This document shows, piece after piece, positions 43,055 to 53,920 of a stretch of 64,000 nt of DNA. Position numbers and translations under genes: made by a program. Origin of the DNA: Bin95 sp965220855 (lineage in GTDB: Bacteria; Pseudomonadota; Alphaproteobacteria; Bin95); NCBI GenBank assembly GCA_965220855.1, contig CBDCQY010000001.1, positions 682,001 through 746,000 on the forward strand. Direction: 5' to 3'. Below the pieces are notes generated by a model, which saw only the letters and a program-made list of their open reading frames with translations, did no database searches and had not been told where the DNA came from. Numbering within the stretch: position 1 is the first letter of the stretch; the number at the start of each line of letters is the position of its first letter.

Positions 43055-44773
43055 TCAGGAAGGCGGCCGGTCGCCGCTCCGGGTGGCCTGGCGCGAGTCG
43101 AGCGGCAGATAGAGCGGCTCCCGGCCGGCGGCGAGCGCCGCCAGGCTCGGCCGCGGCTGGTTCAGCCGCGCGCGATAGGCCCACACATTGGCCAGCACGC
43201 GCTCCACGAACAGGCGCGTCTCCTTGGCCGGCAGGCTCTCGATGAACAGCAGCGGATCGTTCCTGTGTTGCACCTCCGCCCGCCACTCGCGCAGCCGGCC
43301 CGCGCCGGCGTTATAGGCGATGGCGAGATGGAAGAGATTGTCCGCGACGATCTCCCTGTCCAGCAGCCGGCGCAGATAGTCGTGTCCGAGCGTCAGGTTC
43401 AGCTCCGGCTCCAGCAGGCGCTCCAGCGTCGCGCCGCGAAAGCGTGGCCCGCTCGAGACTGTGTTCGCCGCCGCCGGCATGAGCTGCATCAGGCCGCGCG
43501 CGCCGGCCGGGCTTCGCGCGCGCGAATCGAATGCGCTCTCCTGGCGCATGAAGGCCAGCACCAGCGCCCGGTCGAGTTCGAATCCGCCCTCCGGCTCCCA
43601 GGGCACCAGCGGATAGAGCGCCACATCGAGCGGCGGTTCGCCCGCGCCCCGGAGGCGCCGCCCGGCCAGCAGCGCCGCGCGCGGCAGCCGGGCGGCCGCG
43701 GCCGCCGCCAGCAGCGCGCGGGTGGTCGGGGGGTCGGCGTCCGCCATCGCGCGGCGCATCTCGGCCTCGGCGGTCACCGGGTGCCCGATCTGGGCGAGCG
43801 CCAGCGCGCGCACCGCCGCCGGCCGCGCCCGGATCAGTTCTCCGTCCGAGGCGTCCAGCGCCGGCATTGCCAGATTGAGCCCGTGCGGCAGTTGCAGCAC
43901 CTCGCGCGCGATCATGCCGTAGAAGGTGCGCTTGTGCTCGGCGGCCTTGTGGAACCAGCGCCGCGCCAGGGCCGGGCGGCCGAGATTGCGATAGATCCGC
44001 CCGGCCCAGAAGGCGCCGGCCGAGATGTTCCAGGGGGAAGCGGCGGGAGACTCGGCGTGAGCGGCGAAGTGCCGTGCGGCGACAGTCCTCCAGCCGAGTC
44101 GATACGCGGCCAGCCCGGCGACCCAGTGCGGCAGCGAGATGCGGTCCCGGGCCGCGTCGGCCCGCTGCGAGGCCAGCATGTAGGCGGCGGGATCCTTGCC
44201 GACCAGATAGTAGGCGAAGGCGATATCGCCGCGCAGCTTGTCCATCGCGTCCTGGCCGAGCTCGCGAAGGACAGAGCCGGAGCGCAGCAGGTTGTGGGCG
44301 AGGTCCGGCCGGCCGCGCTTCAGATAGCCGCGGATGGTCCGGGCGCGCCGGACGCCCGCGCCGGTCGCGGGCTTCGGGGCCGGCGCGGCGACGAAGACCG
44401 GCGTCGGCTTGCGCACGCGCGGATGGCGCTCCGGGGCCGGCGGCAGCACGCCCGGCGGGCGGCGCTTGTGCGCCAGCCGCGACACCCGCCAGGCGCCCGG
44501 ATGGTCGCCGTAAGCCTCCAGCCACGCCTGCAGCTCCTCATAGGGGGTGACGTAGTCGCGCGAGCCGACATAGCGTCGATACCGGACATGGCCGAGCAGG
44601 ATCGGGTTCTCCAGCTCGCGCTGCAGCGCGTCCGACTCCTCCCAGCGGTCTTCCTCCTCCAGCTGGAAGAGCTGCCGGTAGCGCTCGACATCGTCCTGCG
44701 AAAGGATGTCGATCCGGGCGCCCTCCGCCGCCCCGCCGCAGGCCAGCAGCGCCGCAAGCAGCAGCGCCCTCAT
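43055..44773 (-). CDS. soluble lytic murein transglycosylase
   Basis: The 572-residue protein starts at the ATG at 44773. A short signal sequence (LLLAALLACGGAAEG) leads to a long alpha-superhelical scaffold and a C-terminal SLT domain. The catalytic glutamate is E412 in MRQESAFDS, followed by GARGLMQLMP and YNAGAGRLREW. It cleaves murein glycan strands to 1,6-anhydro products in the periplasm. It overlaps the UDG start by 4 bp. The scaffold is of Slt70 type. Confidence 0.93.
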   Translation of the reverse strand: MRALLLAALLACGGAAEGARIDILSQDDVERYRQLFQLEEEDRWEESDALQRELENPILLGHVRYRRYVGSRDYVTPYEELQAWLEAYGDHPGAWRVSRLAHKRRPPGVLPPAPERHPRVRKPTPVFVAAPAPKPATGAGVRRARTIRGYLKRGRPDLAHNLLRSGSVLRELGQDAMDKLRGDIAFAYYLVGKDPAAYMLASQRADAARDRISLPHWVAGLAAYRLGWRTVAARHFAAHAESPAASPWNISAGAFWAGRIYRNLGRPALARRWFHKAAEHKRTFYGMIAREVLQLPHGLNLAMPALDASDGELIRARPAAVRALALAQIGHPVTAEAEMRRAMADADPPTTRALLAAAAAARLPRAALLAGRRLRGAGEPPLDVALYPLVPWEPEGGFELDRALVLAFMRQESAFDSRARSPAGARGLMQLMPAAANTVSSGPRFRGATLERLLEPELNLTLGHDYLRRLLDREIVADNLFHLAIAYNAGAGRLREWRAEVQHRNDPLLFIESLPAKETRLFVERVLANVWAYRARLNQPRPSLAALAAGREPLYLPLDSRQATRSGDRPPS

Positions 44774-45579
44774 GCCGCCGCGCTCCCCAGCCGGCGCCGG
44801 ACGGCCAGCAGGTCGCGCCAGGCCTCGCGCTTGCGCGCCGGCGAGCGCAGCAGGAAGGCGGGATGGAAGGTCGGCATGGTGTCGATGGGTCCCGCGCCGC
44901 CCGGCGGGCTGAAGGAATGCCAGCGCCCGCGCAGGCGCATGATGCCCTCGGTCGCGTCGAGCAGGGTCTTGGCCGCCGCCCCGCCGGCGAGCAGCAGCAC
45001 CTCCGGGGCCACCAGCGCGATCTGCCGGTCGATGAAAGGGCGGCAGGCCTCCACCTCCTCCGCCGAGGGCGTGCGGTTGCCGGGCGGGCGCCAATAGACG
45101 GTGTTGGCGATATAGACCCGGTCGCGCCCGAGGCCGATCGCCGCCAGCATCCGCTCCAGCAGCCGCCCGCTCGGGCCGACGAAGGGGCGGCCCTGGCGAT
45201 CCTCGTCTGCGCCGGGAGCCTCGCCGACGATCATCACCGGCGCCCCGGCCGGCCCCTCGCCGAACACGGTGTTGGTCGCCGTGCGGCGGAGCGCGCAGCC
45301 GTCGAAGGCCAGCAGCCGCTCGCGGAGCTCCTCCAGGTCGCCGACCCCGGCGAGCGCGTCGCCGGCGAACGCCGCCGCCGCCTGCGCCGCCGGCCGCGCC
45401 GGCTGGACCGGCGCTTCCGGTCTCGCCGGCCTCGCTTGCCGCGCCTCGGGCGCCGGGCGCGCGGGGGGCGCGGCAGGCGGCGGAGCGAAACGATCGACCG
45501 GCAGGGCGGCGATCGTTTCGTCCACGCCGGCCGCCAACTGCCACTCCAGCGCGGCGATGGAGGAGTCGCGTTCAATCAT
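44770..45579 (-). CDS. uracil-DNA glycosylase, family 4-like
   Basis: The 269-residue protein has the family-4 signature GEAPGADEDRQGRPFVGPSG, NTVYWRPPGNRTPS and HPAFLLRSP. The Pro/Ala-rich N-terminal 75 residues are likely a flexible linker. Only two cysteines are present (FDGCALRR and EACRPFI), so the four ligands of the usual 4Fe-4S cluster are not all there. It removes uracil from DNA. It is upstream of the lytic transglycosylase with a 4-bp overlap, and divergent from ETF-QO. Confidence 0.9.
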   Translation of the reverse strand: MIERDSSIAALEWQLAAGVDETIAALPVDRFAPPPAAPPARPAPEARQARPARPEAPVQPARPAAQAAAAFAGDALAGVGDLEELRERLLAFDGCALRRTATNTVFGEGPAGAPVMIVGEAPGADEDRQGRPFVGPSGRLLERMLAAIGLGRDRVYIANTVYWRPPGNRTPSAEEVEACRPFIDRQIALVAPEVLLLAGGAAAKTLLDATEGIMRLRGRWHSFSPPGGAGPIDTMPTFHPAFLLRSPARKREAWRDLLAVRRRLGSAAA

Positions 45580-45645
45580 GGCGAAGCCTGCAATGCTGGC
45601 CTATTCTACCCGAATCTGGGCCGAAGCGAGAGGGACCGGGAAGGC

Positions 45646-47289
45646 ATGGACCGCGAGAGCATGGAGTTCGACGTCGTCATCGTCGGCGGCGGCCCGGCCG
45701 GCCTCTCCGCCGCGATCCGGCTGAAGCAGCTGGCGGCCGCTGCCGGCGGCGAGCTCTCGGTCTGCGTGCTGGAGAAGGGTTCCGAGATCGGCGCGCATAT
45801 CCTCTCCGGCGCCGTGCTCGACCCGCGCGCGCTCGAGGAACTGCTGCCGGACTGGCGCGAGCTGGGCGCGCCGCTCGACACGCCTGCGACCGAAGACCGC
45901 TTCCTGCTGCTGGGCGAGAAGCGCTCCTTCCGCGTGCCGCATGCGCTGCTGCCGCCCTCGCTGCACAATCGCGGCAACTATATCGTGAGCCTCGGCAATG
46001 TCTGCCGCTGGCTCGGCGAGCAGGCCGAGGCGCTGGAGGTGGAGATCTATCCGGGTTTCGCCGCCTCCGAACTGCTGCTGCGCGACGATGGCGCGGTGGC
46101 GGGCGTGGCGACCGGCGACATGGGCCTCGGGCGCGACGGCGAGCCGAAGGCGACGCACGAGCCGGGCATCGAGCTCCGGGCGAAATACACCCTGTTCGCG
46201 GAGGGCTGCCGCGGCTCGCTCGGGCGCCAGCTGATGGACCGCTTCGACCTCCGGCGCGACTGCGAGCCGCAGACCTACGGCATCGGCCTCAAGGAGCTCT
46301 GGGACGTCGATCCGGCGGTCCACCGGCCGGGCCTGGTGGTGCACACCGCCGGCTGGCCGATGGACCGGCGCGTCTATGGCGGCTCCTTCCTCTACCATCT
46401 GGCCGGCGGGCAGGTGGCGGTCGGCTTCGTCATGGCGCTCGACTATCGCAATCCCTGGCTCAGCCCCTTCGACGAGTTCCAGCGCCTGAAGACCCATCCC
46501 GCGCTGCGCCCGACCTTCGAGGGCGGCCGGCGGGTGGCTTACGGCGCCCGCGCGGTCAATGAGGGCGGCCTGCAGGCGCTGCCGAAGCTGGTGTTTCCCG
46601 GCGGCGCGCTGATCGGCTGCGAGGCGGGCTTCCTGAACGTGCCGCGCATCAAGGGCAGCCACGGCGCCATGAAGACCGGGATGCTGGCCGCCGAGGCGGC
46701 CTTCGCGCGGCTCGCGGCCGGCTCCGAAGGCGGCGACGAGCTCGCCGCCTATCCGGAAGCCTTCCGCGCCTCCTGGCTGCATGACGAGCTGCGCCGGGCG
46801 CGCAATGTGCGCCCGGCCTTCCGCTGGGGGCTGGCGGCCGGCATGGCCTATGCGGGCATCGATCAGATCCTGCTGCGCGGCAAGGCGCCCTGGACGCTCC
46901 GCCATCACGGTCCCGACCATGCCGCCACCGGCCGGCGCGAGGACTGGCCCCGGATCGACTATCCGAGGCCCGATGGCGAGGTGTCCTTCGACAAGCCCTC
47001 CTCGGTCTATCTCTCGGGCGTCGCCCATGAGGAGGACCAGCCGGTCCATCTGACGCTCCGGGACGCCGATGTGCCGATTCGCGTCAATCTGCCCGAGTTC
47101 GGCGCGCCGGAGGAGCGCTACTGCCCGGCCGGCGTCTATGAGATCGTCGAGGACGGCGACGGCCCGCGCCTGCAGATCAACGCCCAGAACTGCGTGCACT
47201 GCAAGACCTGCGACATCAAGGACCCGACCCAGAACATCGTCTGGACGACGCCGGAAGGCGGCGGCGGGCCCAACTATCCGAACATGTGA
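45646..47289 (+). CDS. electron transfer flavoprotein-ubiquinone oxidoreductase
   Basis: The 547-residue protein starts at the ATG at 45646. The FAD motif VVIVGGGPAGLSAAI is near the N-terminus, and GAHILSGAVLDP, GCEAGFLNVPRIKGSHGAMK and a C-terminal iron-sulfur region (NCVHCKTCDIKDPTQNI) are diagnostic. It moves electrons from ETF to the quinone pool, linking acyl-CoA and choline-type dehydrogenations to respiration. A TPR lipoprotein gene follows after 6 bp. Confidence 0.96.
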   Translation: MDRESMEFDVVIVGGGPAGLSAAIRLKQLAAAAGGELSVCVLEKGSEIGAHILSGAVLDPRALEELLPDWRELGAPLDTPATEDRFLLLGEKRSFRVPHALLPPSLHNRGNYIVSLGNVCRWLGEQAEALEVEIYPGFAASELLLRDDGAVAGVATGDMGLGRDGEPKATHEPGIELRAKYTLFAEGCRGSLGRQLMDRFDLRRDCEPQTYGIGLKELWDVDPAVHRPGLVVHTAGWPMDRRVYGGSFLYHLAGGQVAVGFVMALDYRNPWLSPFDEFQRLKTHPALRPTFEGGRRVAYGARAVNEGGLQALPKLVFPGGALIGCEAGFLNVPRIKGSHGAMKTGMLAAEAAFARLAAGSEGGDELAAYPEAFRASWLHDELRRARNVRPAFRWGLAAGMAYAGIDQILLRGKAPWTLRHHGPDHAATGRREDWPRIDYPRPDGEVSFDKPSSVYLSGVAHEEDQPVHLTLRDADVPIRVNLPEFGAPEERYCPAGVYEIVEDGDGPRLQINAQNCVHCKTCDIKDPTQNIVWTTPEGGGGPNYPNM

Positions 47290-47295
47290 GGCGCC

Positions 47296-48927
47296 GTGCG
47301 CATCCTGCTGCTGGCATTCGCGCTCGCGACCGTCGCCTGCCGCCCCCAGGCGGAGCCGGTGGTGACCAGCTGGCTGGCCGCCGACCTTGCCGAACGGCGC
47401 TTCGACCTCTCGACCGCCGCCGGGTTCTTCCAGCGCGCGCTGGAGGCCGGTCCCGACAATCGCGAGGTCCGCTCGCGGCTGTTGCGGCTGCGCATCGCGG
47501 AGGGCGACGAGGCCCGGAGCCTGGAGCTCGCCCGGTCGCTCGAACCGACCGACATGGCGCTCCCCATGCTCCGCCTGGCGGTGGACGCCGTGAAGCGCGC
47601 CGACTGGCCCGAGGCGCGCCGGCGGCTGGAGGGGCTGGGCGCCGCCGGCAGCCAGGGCGTCATCCGCCATCTCGGCCTCGCCTGGATCCATAACGAAACC
47701 GGCGCGACCGGCGATGTCGCCCCGGCGCTCGACCTGGCGGGCAACATCCGGGGCGCGGCGAACTGGGCGGCGCTGCATCGCGCCTGGCTGCACCACGCCG
47801 CCGGACGCCGGGACGCCGCGCGCGACGCCATGGCGGCGCTCGAGCCCGTCATCCGGGACGCCAACAGCGTGCTGGCGCTGATCGCGCTTCATGTGCGCTC
47901 GGACGCGCCCGAACGCGCCCGGAGCCTGGCGCGCCGCCATCGCGGGGGGCGCTGGCCGCTGCTGGTGACGGCGCTGGAGGATCTGCGCGAGCCGCCGGCC
48001 TCGCCGGTCCGGGGCCTCGCCGAGGCGTTTTATCAGCTGGCGCTGGGGCTGGAGCGCCGCAACCCGCCGGCGACGCTCATCCACGCCCGGCTCGCCCGGA
48101 TGCTCGACCCGGACCATGAAGCGGCGCTGCTGCTGGTCGGCAGGGTCCATGCCGCGCGCGGCCAATATCGGGACGCGCTCGCCGTCTATGACGGGCTGGA
48201 TGCGGAGTCGGTCTGGCGCCCGGCGGCGGAGATCTACCGCTCCAACGCGCTCGACGGGCTCGACCTGACCGACGAGGCCGCCGCCCTGCTGGAAGACGCG
48301 GCGAAGAGCCGGCCGGAAGACGTGCGCCCGCTCTATCAGCTCGGCAGCCTGCTCCAGCGCCATGAGCGCTATGAAGAGGCGTTCGAGGCCTACGATCGCG
48401 CCATCGCCCGGATTCCCGGAGAGCCCGCGCCCGAGCACTGGACCCTGTTTTACGGGCGCGGCGTCGCCGCCGAACGGGCCAAGCGCTGGGAGGCGGCCGA
48501 ACGCGACCTGCTGCAGGCGCTGGAATTCGCGCCCGACCATCCCGACCTGCTGAACTATCTCGGCTATTCCTGGATCGACCGCGGCGAGAATTACGAGCGC
48601 GCCGAGGAGATGGTGTCGAAAGCGGCGACCCTCGCCCCGCAGAGCGGCCATATCGTGGACAGCCTCGGCTGGGTCTATTTCCGCACCGGACGCTACGACC
48701 GGGCGGTGACCGAGCTGGAGCGCGCCGTCGCGCTGGAGCCGCTCGATCCGATCATCAACGAGCATCTGGGCGACGCCTACTGGAAGGTCGGGCGCGAGCT
48801 GGAGGCCGGCTATCAGTGGCGCCGGGCGCTGGAGTTCGACCCCGAGCCGGACCGCGTCGAGGCGCTCGCCCGGCGCCTCGACTGCGGCCTCGATTGCGGC
48901 CCGGCGGTCGAGACCGGGAAATTCTGA
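47296..48927 (+). CDS. tetratricopeptide repeat lipoprotein
   Basis: The 543-residue protein starts with GTG at 47296. A lipoprotein signal ends at C15 (ALATVAC). Many TPR-like helical pairs follow, e.g. AGFFQRALEAGPDNREVRS and VDSLGWVYFRTGRYDRAVTE, the latter a strong TPR. Such proteins scaffold envelope complexes; the partner is unknown. It sits between ETF-QO and ispE with small gaps, as in many Rhodospirillales. Confidence 0.88.
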   Translation: MRILLLAFALATVACRPQAEPVVTSWLAADLAERRFDLSTAAGFFQRALEAGPDNREVRSRLLRLRIAEGDEARSLELARSLEPTDMALPMLRLAVDAVKRADWPEARRRLEGLGAAGSQGVIRHLGLAWIHNETGATGDVAPALDLAGNIRGAANWAALHRAWLHHAAGRRDAARDAMAALEPVIRDANSVLALIALHVRSDAPERARSLARRHRGGRWPLLVTALEDLREPPASPVRGLAEAFYQLALGLERRNPPATLIHARLARMLDPDHEAALLLVGRVHAARGQYRDALAVYDGLDAESVWRPAAEIYRSNALDGLDLTDEAAALLEDAAKSRPEDVRPLYQLGSLLQRHERYEEAFEAYDRAIARIPGEPAPEHWTLFYGRGVAAERAKRWEAAERDLLQALEFAPDHPDLLNYLGYSWIDRGENYERAEEMVSKAATLAPQSGHIVDSLGWVYFRTGRYDRAVTELERAVALEPLDPIINEHLGDAYWKVGRELEAGYQWRRALEFDPEPDRVEALARRLDCGLDCGPAVETGKF

Positions 48928-48931
48928 CCCG

Positions 48932-49726
48932 GTGTGGAGCGAAGCCGCGCCCGCCAAGGTCAATCTCTATCTGCATCTGGTCGGCCGGCGCGCGGACGGC
49001 CTGCATCTGCTGGAGAGCCTGGCGGTCTTCGCCGAGGCGGGCGACCGGCTCCACGCCGAGCCGGCGCGCCGGCTCACGCTGGAGGTCGTCGGCCCGTTCG
49101 CGCCCGCGCTCGCCGGCGAGGGCGACAATCTGGTGCTGCGGGCCGCCCGGCTGCTCGGGCCCGGCCGGGGCGCGCGGCTGGTGCTGGAGAAGAACCTGCC
49201 GGTGGCGGCCGGGCTCGGCGGCGGCTCCGCAGACGCGGCCGCCGCGCTCCGCCTGCTCTCGCGGCTCTGGGGGGTGGAGGCGGACCTGCCCGCGCTCGCA
49301 GCCCGCCTCGGCGCCGACCTGCCGGTCTGCCTCGCCGGAACGACCGCCGGCATGGCCGGCGTCGGCGAGCGCCTGACGCCGCTGCCGGACTGGCCGGCGC
49401 CGCCGCTGCTGCTGGCCAATGCCGGGGTGGCGCTGCCGACGGCGGCGGTGTTCCGCGCCCGCCGGGGCGCCTTTCGCGAGAGCCGGCCCTGGCCCGGCTC
49501 GGTGGCGGACGTGCTGGACCGGCGGAACGACCTGACGGAGGCGGCGATTTCGCTCGCGCCGGCGGTGGCCGAGACGCTCCGGGAGCTGGAGGGGCTGGAG
49601 GGCGCGCTGTTCGCCCGCATGTCCGGCAGCGGGGCCAGCTGCTTCGCCGCCTTCGCCGACGCGCCCGCCCGCGACCGCGCCCGGCGGCGATTGCGCGCCC
49701 GGCGCCCCGGCTGGTGGATCGCCTGA
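48932..49726 (+). CDS. ispE: 4-diphosphocytidyl-2-C-methyl-D-erythritol kinase
   Basis: The 264-residue GHMP kinase starts with GTG at 48932. N-terminal APAKVNLYLHLVGRRADGLH, the ATP loop LPVAAGLGGGSADAAA, and C-terminal MSGSGASCFA are diagnostic. It performs the fourth step of the MEP isoprenoid pathway. It lies 4 bp after the TPR gene. Length is slightly short but typical. Confidence 0.96.
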   Translation: MWSEAAPAKVNLYLHLVGRRADGLHLLESLAVFAEAGDRLHAEPARRLTLEVVGPFAPALAGEGDNLVLRAARLLGPGRGARLVLEKNLPVAAGLGGGSADAAAALRLLSRLWGVEADLPALAARLGADLPVCLAGTTAGMAGVGERLTPLPDWPAPPLLLANAGVALPTAAVFRARRGAFRESRPWPGSVADVLDRRNDLTEAAISLAPAVAETLRELEGLEGALFARMSGSGASCFAAFADAPARDRARRRLRARRPGWWIA

Positions 49727-49743
49727 GCCGCGCCGTTCGCCCG

Positions 49744-50571
49744 CTACCCCAGCATCTCCGCCGCCGGATCGTGCGCCTTGAAGCGCCGCCGGGCCAGCGC
49801 CGGCGAGGCGTTGGCGTAGCAATAGAGGCAGCCATGCGGGCAGCTGTCATAGCCGCCGATGTCGCGGCTGGCGGCGCAGGCGCAGCCCGGACGGTTGCCC
49901 CGCGCCGGCCGGTCGCCGAGGCCGAGCCGTCCGGGGTCGATGCAGCGCGCCGGCCGCGCGGCCCCGCCGGTGAGTTCCGGCTGGGCGCAGACCGTGAGGC
50001 GGAGCGGCGCGACCGCCGCCGCCAGCGCTTCCGTCAGCCGACGGCGCTCGTCCAGTTCCGGCTCCCGCCAGGCGACGCCGGCGGCGTCCAGATTGCGCCG
50101 CGTCTTGCGATAGAAGGCGGCGAAGGAGATCACGCATTCGTCCGCCGCGCCCCGGAGCGCCTCGGCCAGCCGGCCGGCGGCCTCCACATGGTCCTGCGTC
50201 GGAGAGAGGATCGGGTCGTAGCGCCAGACGACGGAGCGCGGGCCGGCGAGGGCGGCGATCTCATGGGCCGCCGCCACCGCGCGCGCGGGTGCGGGAACCG
50301 AAGGCTCCAGCCGCCGCCCGTAGCCGGTGATCGTCAGCTGCACCGCGAAGGGGCGCTCCAGGCGCGCCAGTACGGGCAGGAAGGGCGTCGGGTTGCGGGT
50401 CCAGAAGACATAGCCGGCGACCGCCTCGGGGCCGAGATCGATCCGGTAGGGCTTGCCGGACCACGGATTGCGCGCGAGCGCATAGCCGGCGGCGAGGCGG
50501 CGCTCGAACCACTCGGCGTAGAAGGCCGGAATGTCGGTGCGATAGCTGGCGGAAACGATCGTCGCGGTCAT
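49744..50571 (-). CDS. DUF1848 family protein, putative iron-sulfur protein
   Basis: The 275-residue protein starts at ATG 50571 (MTATIVSASYRTDIPAFY), the DUF1848 N-terminus. The C-terminal region has a cysteine cluster, GCACAASRDIGGYDSCPHGC followed by LYCYAN, reminiscent of radical-SAM or ferredoxin-type clusters. The RYDPILSPTQDHVEA block suggests a TIM-barrel. Function is unassigned; relatives are sometimes called radical-SAM-like. It is divergent from dnaK, with 198 bp between starts. Confidence 0.87.
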   Translation of the reverse strand: MTATIVSASYRTDIPAFYAEWFERRLAAGYALARNPWSGKPYRIDLGPEAVAGYVFWTRNPTPFLPVLARLERPFAVQLTITGYGRRLEPSVPAPARAVAAAHEIAALAGPRSVVWRYDPILSPTQDHVEAAGRLAEALRGAADECVISFAAFYRKTRRNLDAAGVAWREPELDERRRLTEALAAAVAPLRLTVCAQPELTGGAARPARCIDPGRLGLGDRPARGNRPGCACAASRDIGGYDSCPHGCLYCYANASPALARRRFKAHDPAAEMLG

Positions 50572-50621
50572 TTTTCTGCCCGATTTGGTCCATTTTGCCG
50601 CAGCCGGGGTGGGCGACGGGC

Positions 50622-50650
50622 CTTGTAGGGCGCGGAGCGCCTTCATATAT
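50622..50650 (+). promoter_or_regulatory. candidate heat-shock (RpoH-type) promoter of dnaK
   Basis: CTTGTAG (50622-50628) and CCTTCATATAT (50640-50650) are 11 bp apart, about 120 bp before the dnaK start. This resembles the CTTG..CC-T-A pattern of alphaproteobacterial RpoH promoters, a natural fit for dnaK-dnaJ. Match and spacing were judged by eye only. Confidence 0.45.
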
Positions 50651-50769
50651 ACCGGTTGCTGCAACAAGGCATTCGGGCGGGCAGCCCGGTTTTTCGGACA
50701 ACGCAAACAGGGGCCGGCGCGGCATTGGCGACATTTGCGGGCGCGCCGCACCGGCCGGGGATGGACAGC

Positions 50770-52701
<1,932 letters not shown>

Positions 52702-52738
52702 TCCGGGGCCGCCGCGCCGACCGGGGCGGGCCTGACCG

Positions 52739-53881
52739 ATGGCCGAGCGCGACTTTTACGAGATCCTGGGCCAGCCCCGCACGGCCGACGCGGAGGCGCT
52801 GAAGCGCGCCTATCGCCGCCTCGCAAAGGAATATCACCCGGATCGCAATCCGGGCGACGAGGCGGCCGAGGCGCGCTTCAAGGAGATCAACGACGCCTAT
52901 GACGTCCTGAAGGACCCGGAGAAGCGCCAGGCCTACGACCGCATGGGCCATGAGGCCTTTCGGGCGCGCACGCAGAACGGCGGCGCGGGGCCGGGCGGGT
53001 TCGATTTTGGCTTCGGCTCCAGCTTCGGCGACATTTTCGACGAGATGTTCGGCGACCTTGCCGGCCGGCGGCGCGGGCGCGGCGGACGCCGCCAGGGCGC
53101 CGACATGCGCTACAACATGCGCATCACGCTGGAAGAGGCGTTCCACGGCAAGGAGGCGACCATCGACGCGCCGGGGAGCGCCGCCTGCGAGCCCTGTTCC
53201 GGCACCGGCTCCGAGGGCGGCGCGCCGCCGGTTACCTGTTCGGCCTGCAACGGCGCCGGGCGGATCAGGGCCAGCCAGGGCTTCTTCACCGTCGAGCGCA
53301 CCTGCGCGGCCTGCCGGGGCGCGGGCCAGGTGCTGCGCGACCCCTGCAAGAGCTGCGGCGGCCAGGGCCGCGTGCGGCGCTCGCGCCGGCTTACGGTCAC
53401 CATTCCGGCCGGCGTGGAGGCCGGCAACCGCATCCGGCTGACCGGCGAGGGCGACGCCGGCGAGCGCGGCGGCCCGCCGGGCGACCTCTACATCTTCCTC
53501 GACATCGAGGACCATCCGGTGTTCGACCGCGAGGGGGCGCACATCCATTGCGAGGTGCCGGTGGCGATGACCGCCGCCGCGCTCGGCGGCGACATCGAGG
53601 CGCCGACGGTCGAGGGCAAGCGCGCGCGCATCGACCTGCCGCCCGGCACCCAGTCCGGCGCCCGCTTCCGCCTGCGCGGCAAGGGCATGACCGTGCTGAA
53701 CACGCGCCAGCGCGGCGACATGCTGGTGACGGTGCGCGTCGAGACGCCGGTCAATCTGACCCGCCGCCAGGCGGAGCTGCTGCGCGAGTTCGCCGAGGAG
53801 GGGGAAGGCCGCAACCGCACGCCCGAGTCGGAAGGCTTCTTCGCCCGCGTGCGCGAACTCTGGGACGATCTGACCGACTGA
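52739..53881 (+). CDS. dnaJ: molecular chaperone DnaJ (Hsp40)
   Basis: The 380-residue type I Hsp40 has a J-domain with HPD (KEYHPDRNPGD), a Gly/Phe-rich linker (GFDFGFGSSFGDIFDE), four CxxCxGxG zinc motifs (CEPCSGTG, CSACNGAG, CAACRGAG, CKSCGGQG) and a C-terminal substrate domain. It stimulates DnaK ATPase and delivers clients. Length is standard. It is read in the dnaK operon. Confidence 0.98.
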   Translation: MAERDFYEILGQPRTADAEALKRAYRRLAKEYHPDRNPGDEAAEARFKEINDAYDVLKDPEKRQAYDRMGHEAFRARTQNGGAGPGGFDFGFGSSFGDIFDEMFGDLAGRRRGRGGRRQGADMRYNMRITLEEAFHGKEATIDAPGSAACEPCSGTGSEGGAPPVTCSACNGAGRIRASQGFFTVERTCAACRGAGQVLRDPCKSCGGQGRVRRSRRLTVTIPAGVEAGNRIRLTGEGDAGERGGPPGDLYIFLDIEDHPVFDREGAHIHCEVPVAMTAAALGGDIEAPTVEGKRARIDLPPGTQSGARFRLRGKGMTVLNTRQRGDMLVTVRVETPVNLTRRQAELLREFAEEGEGRNRTPESEGFFARVRELWDDLTD

Positions 53882-53920
53882 CGCGCGCGGGCCGCCCGCC
53901 CCCGGAGGGAACACCGACCC

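Noticed and set aside
45601..48963. Very long open frames antisense to ETF-QO and the TPR gene, and similar ones opposite trmFO, gyrB, dnaK-dnaJ and the autotransporter
   Set aside because: High-GC third positions keep antisense frames open. Their translations are Arg/Ala/Gly-rich with no family motifs, and well-identified genes lie on the other strand.
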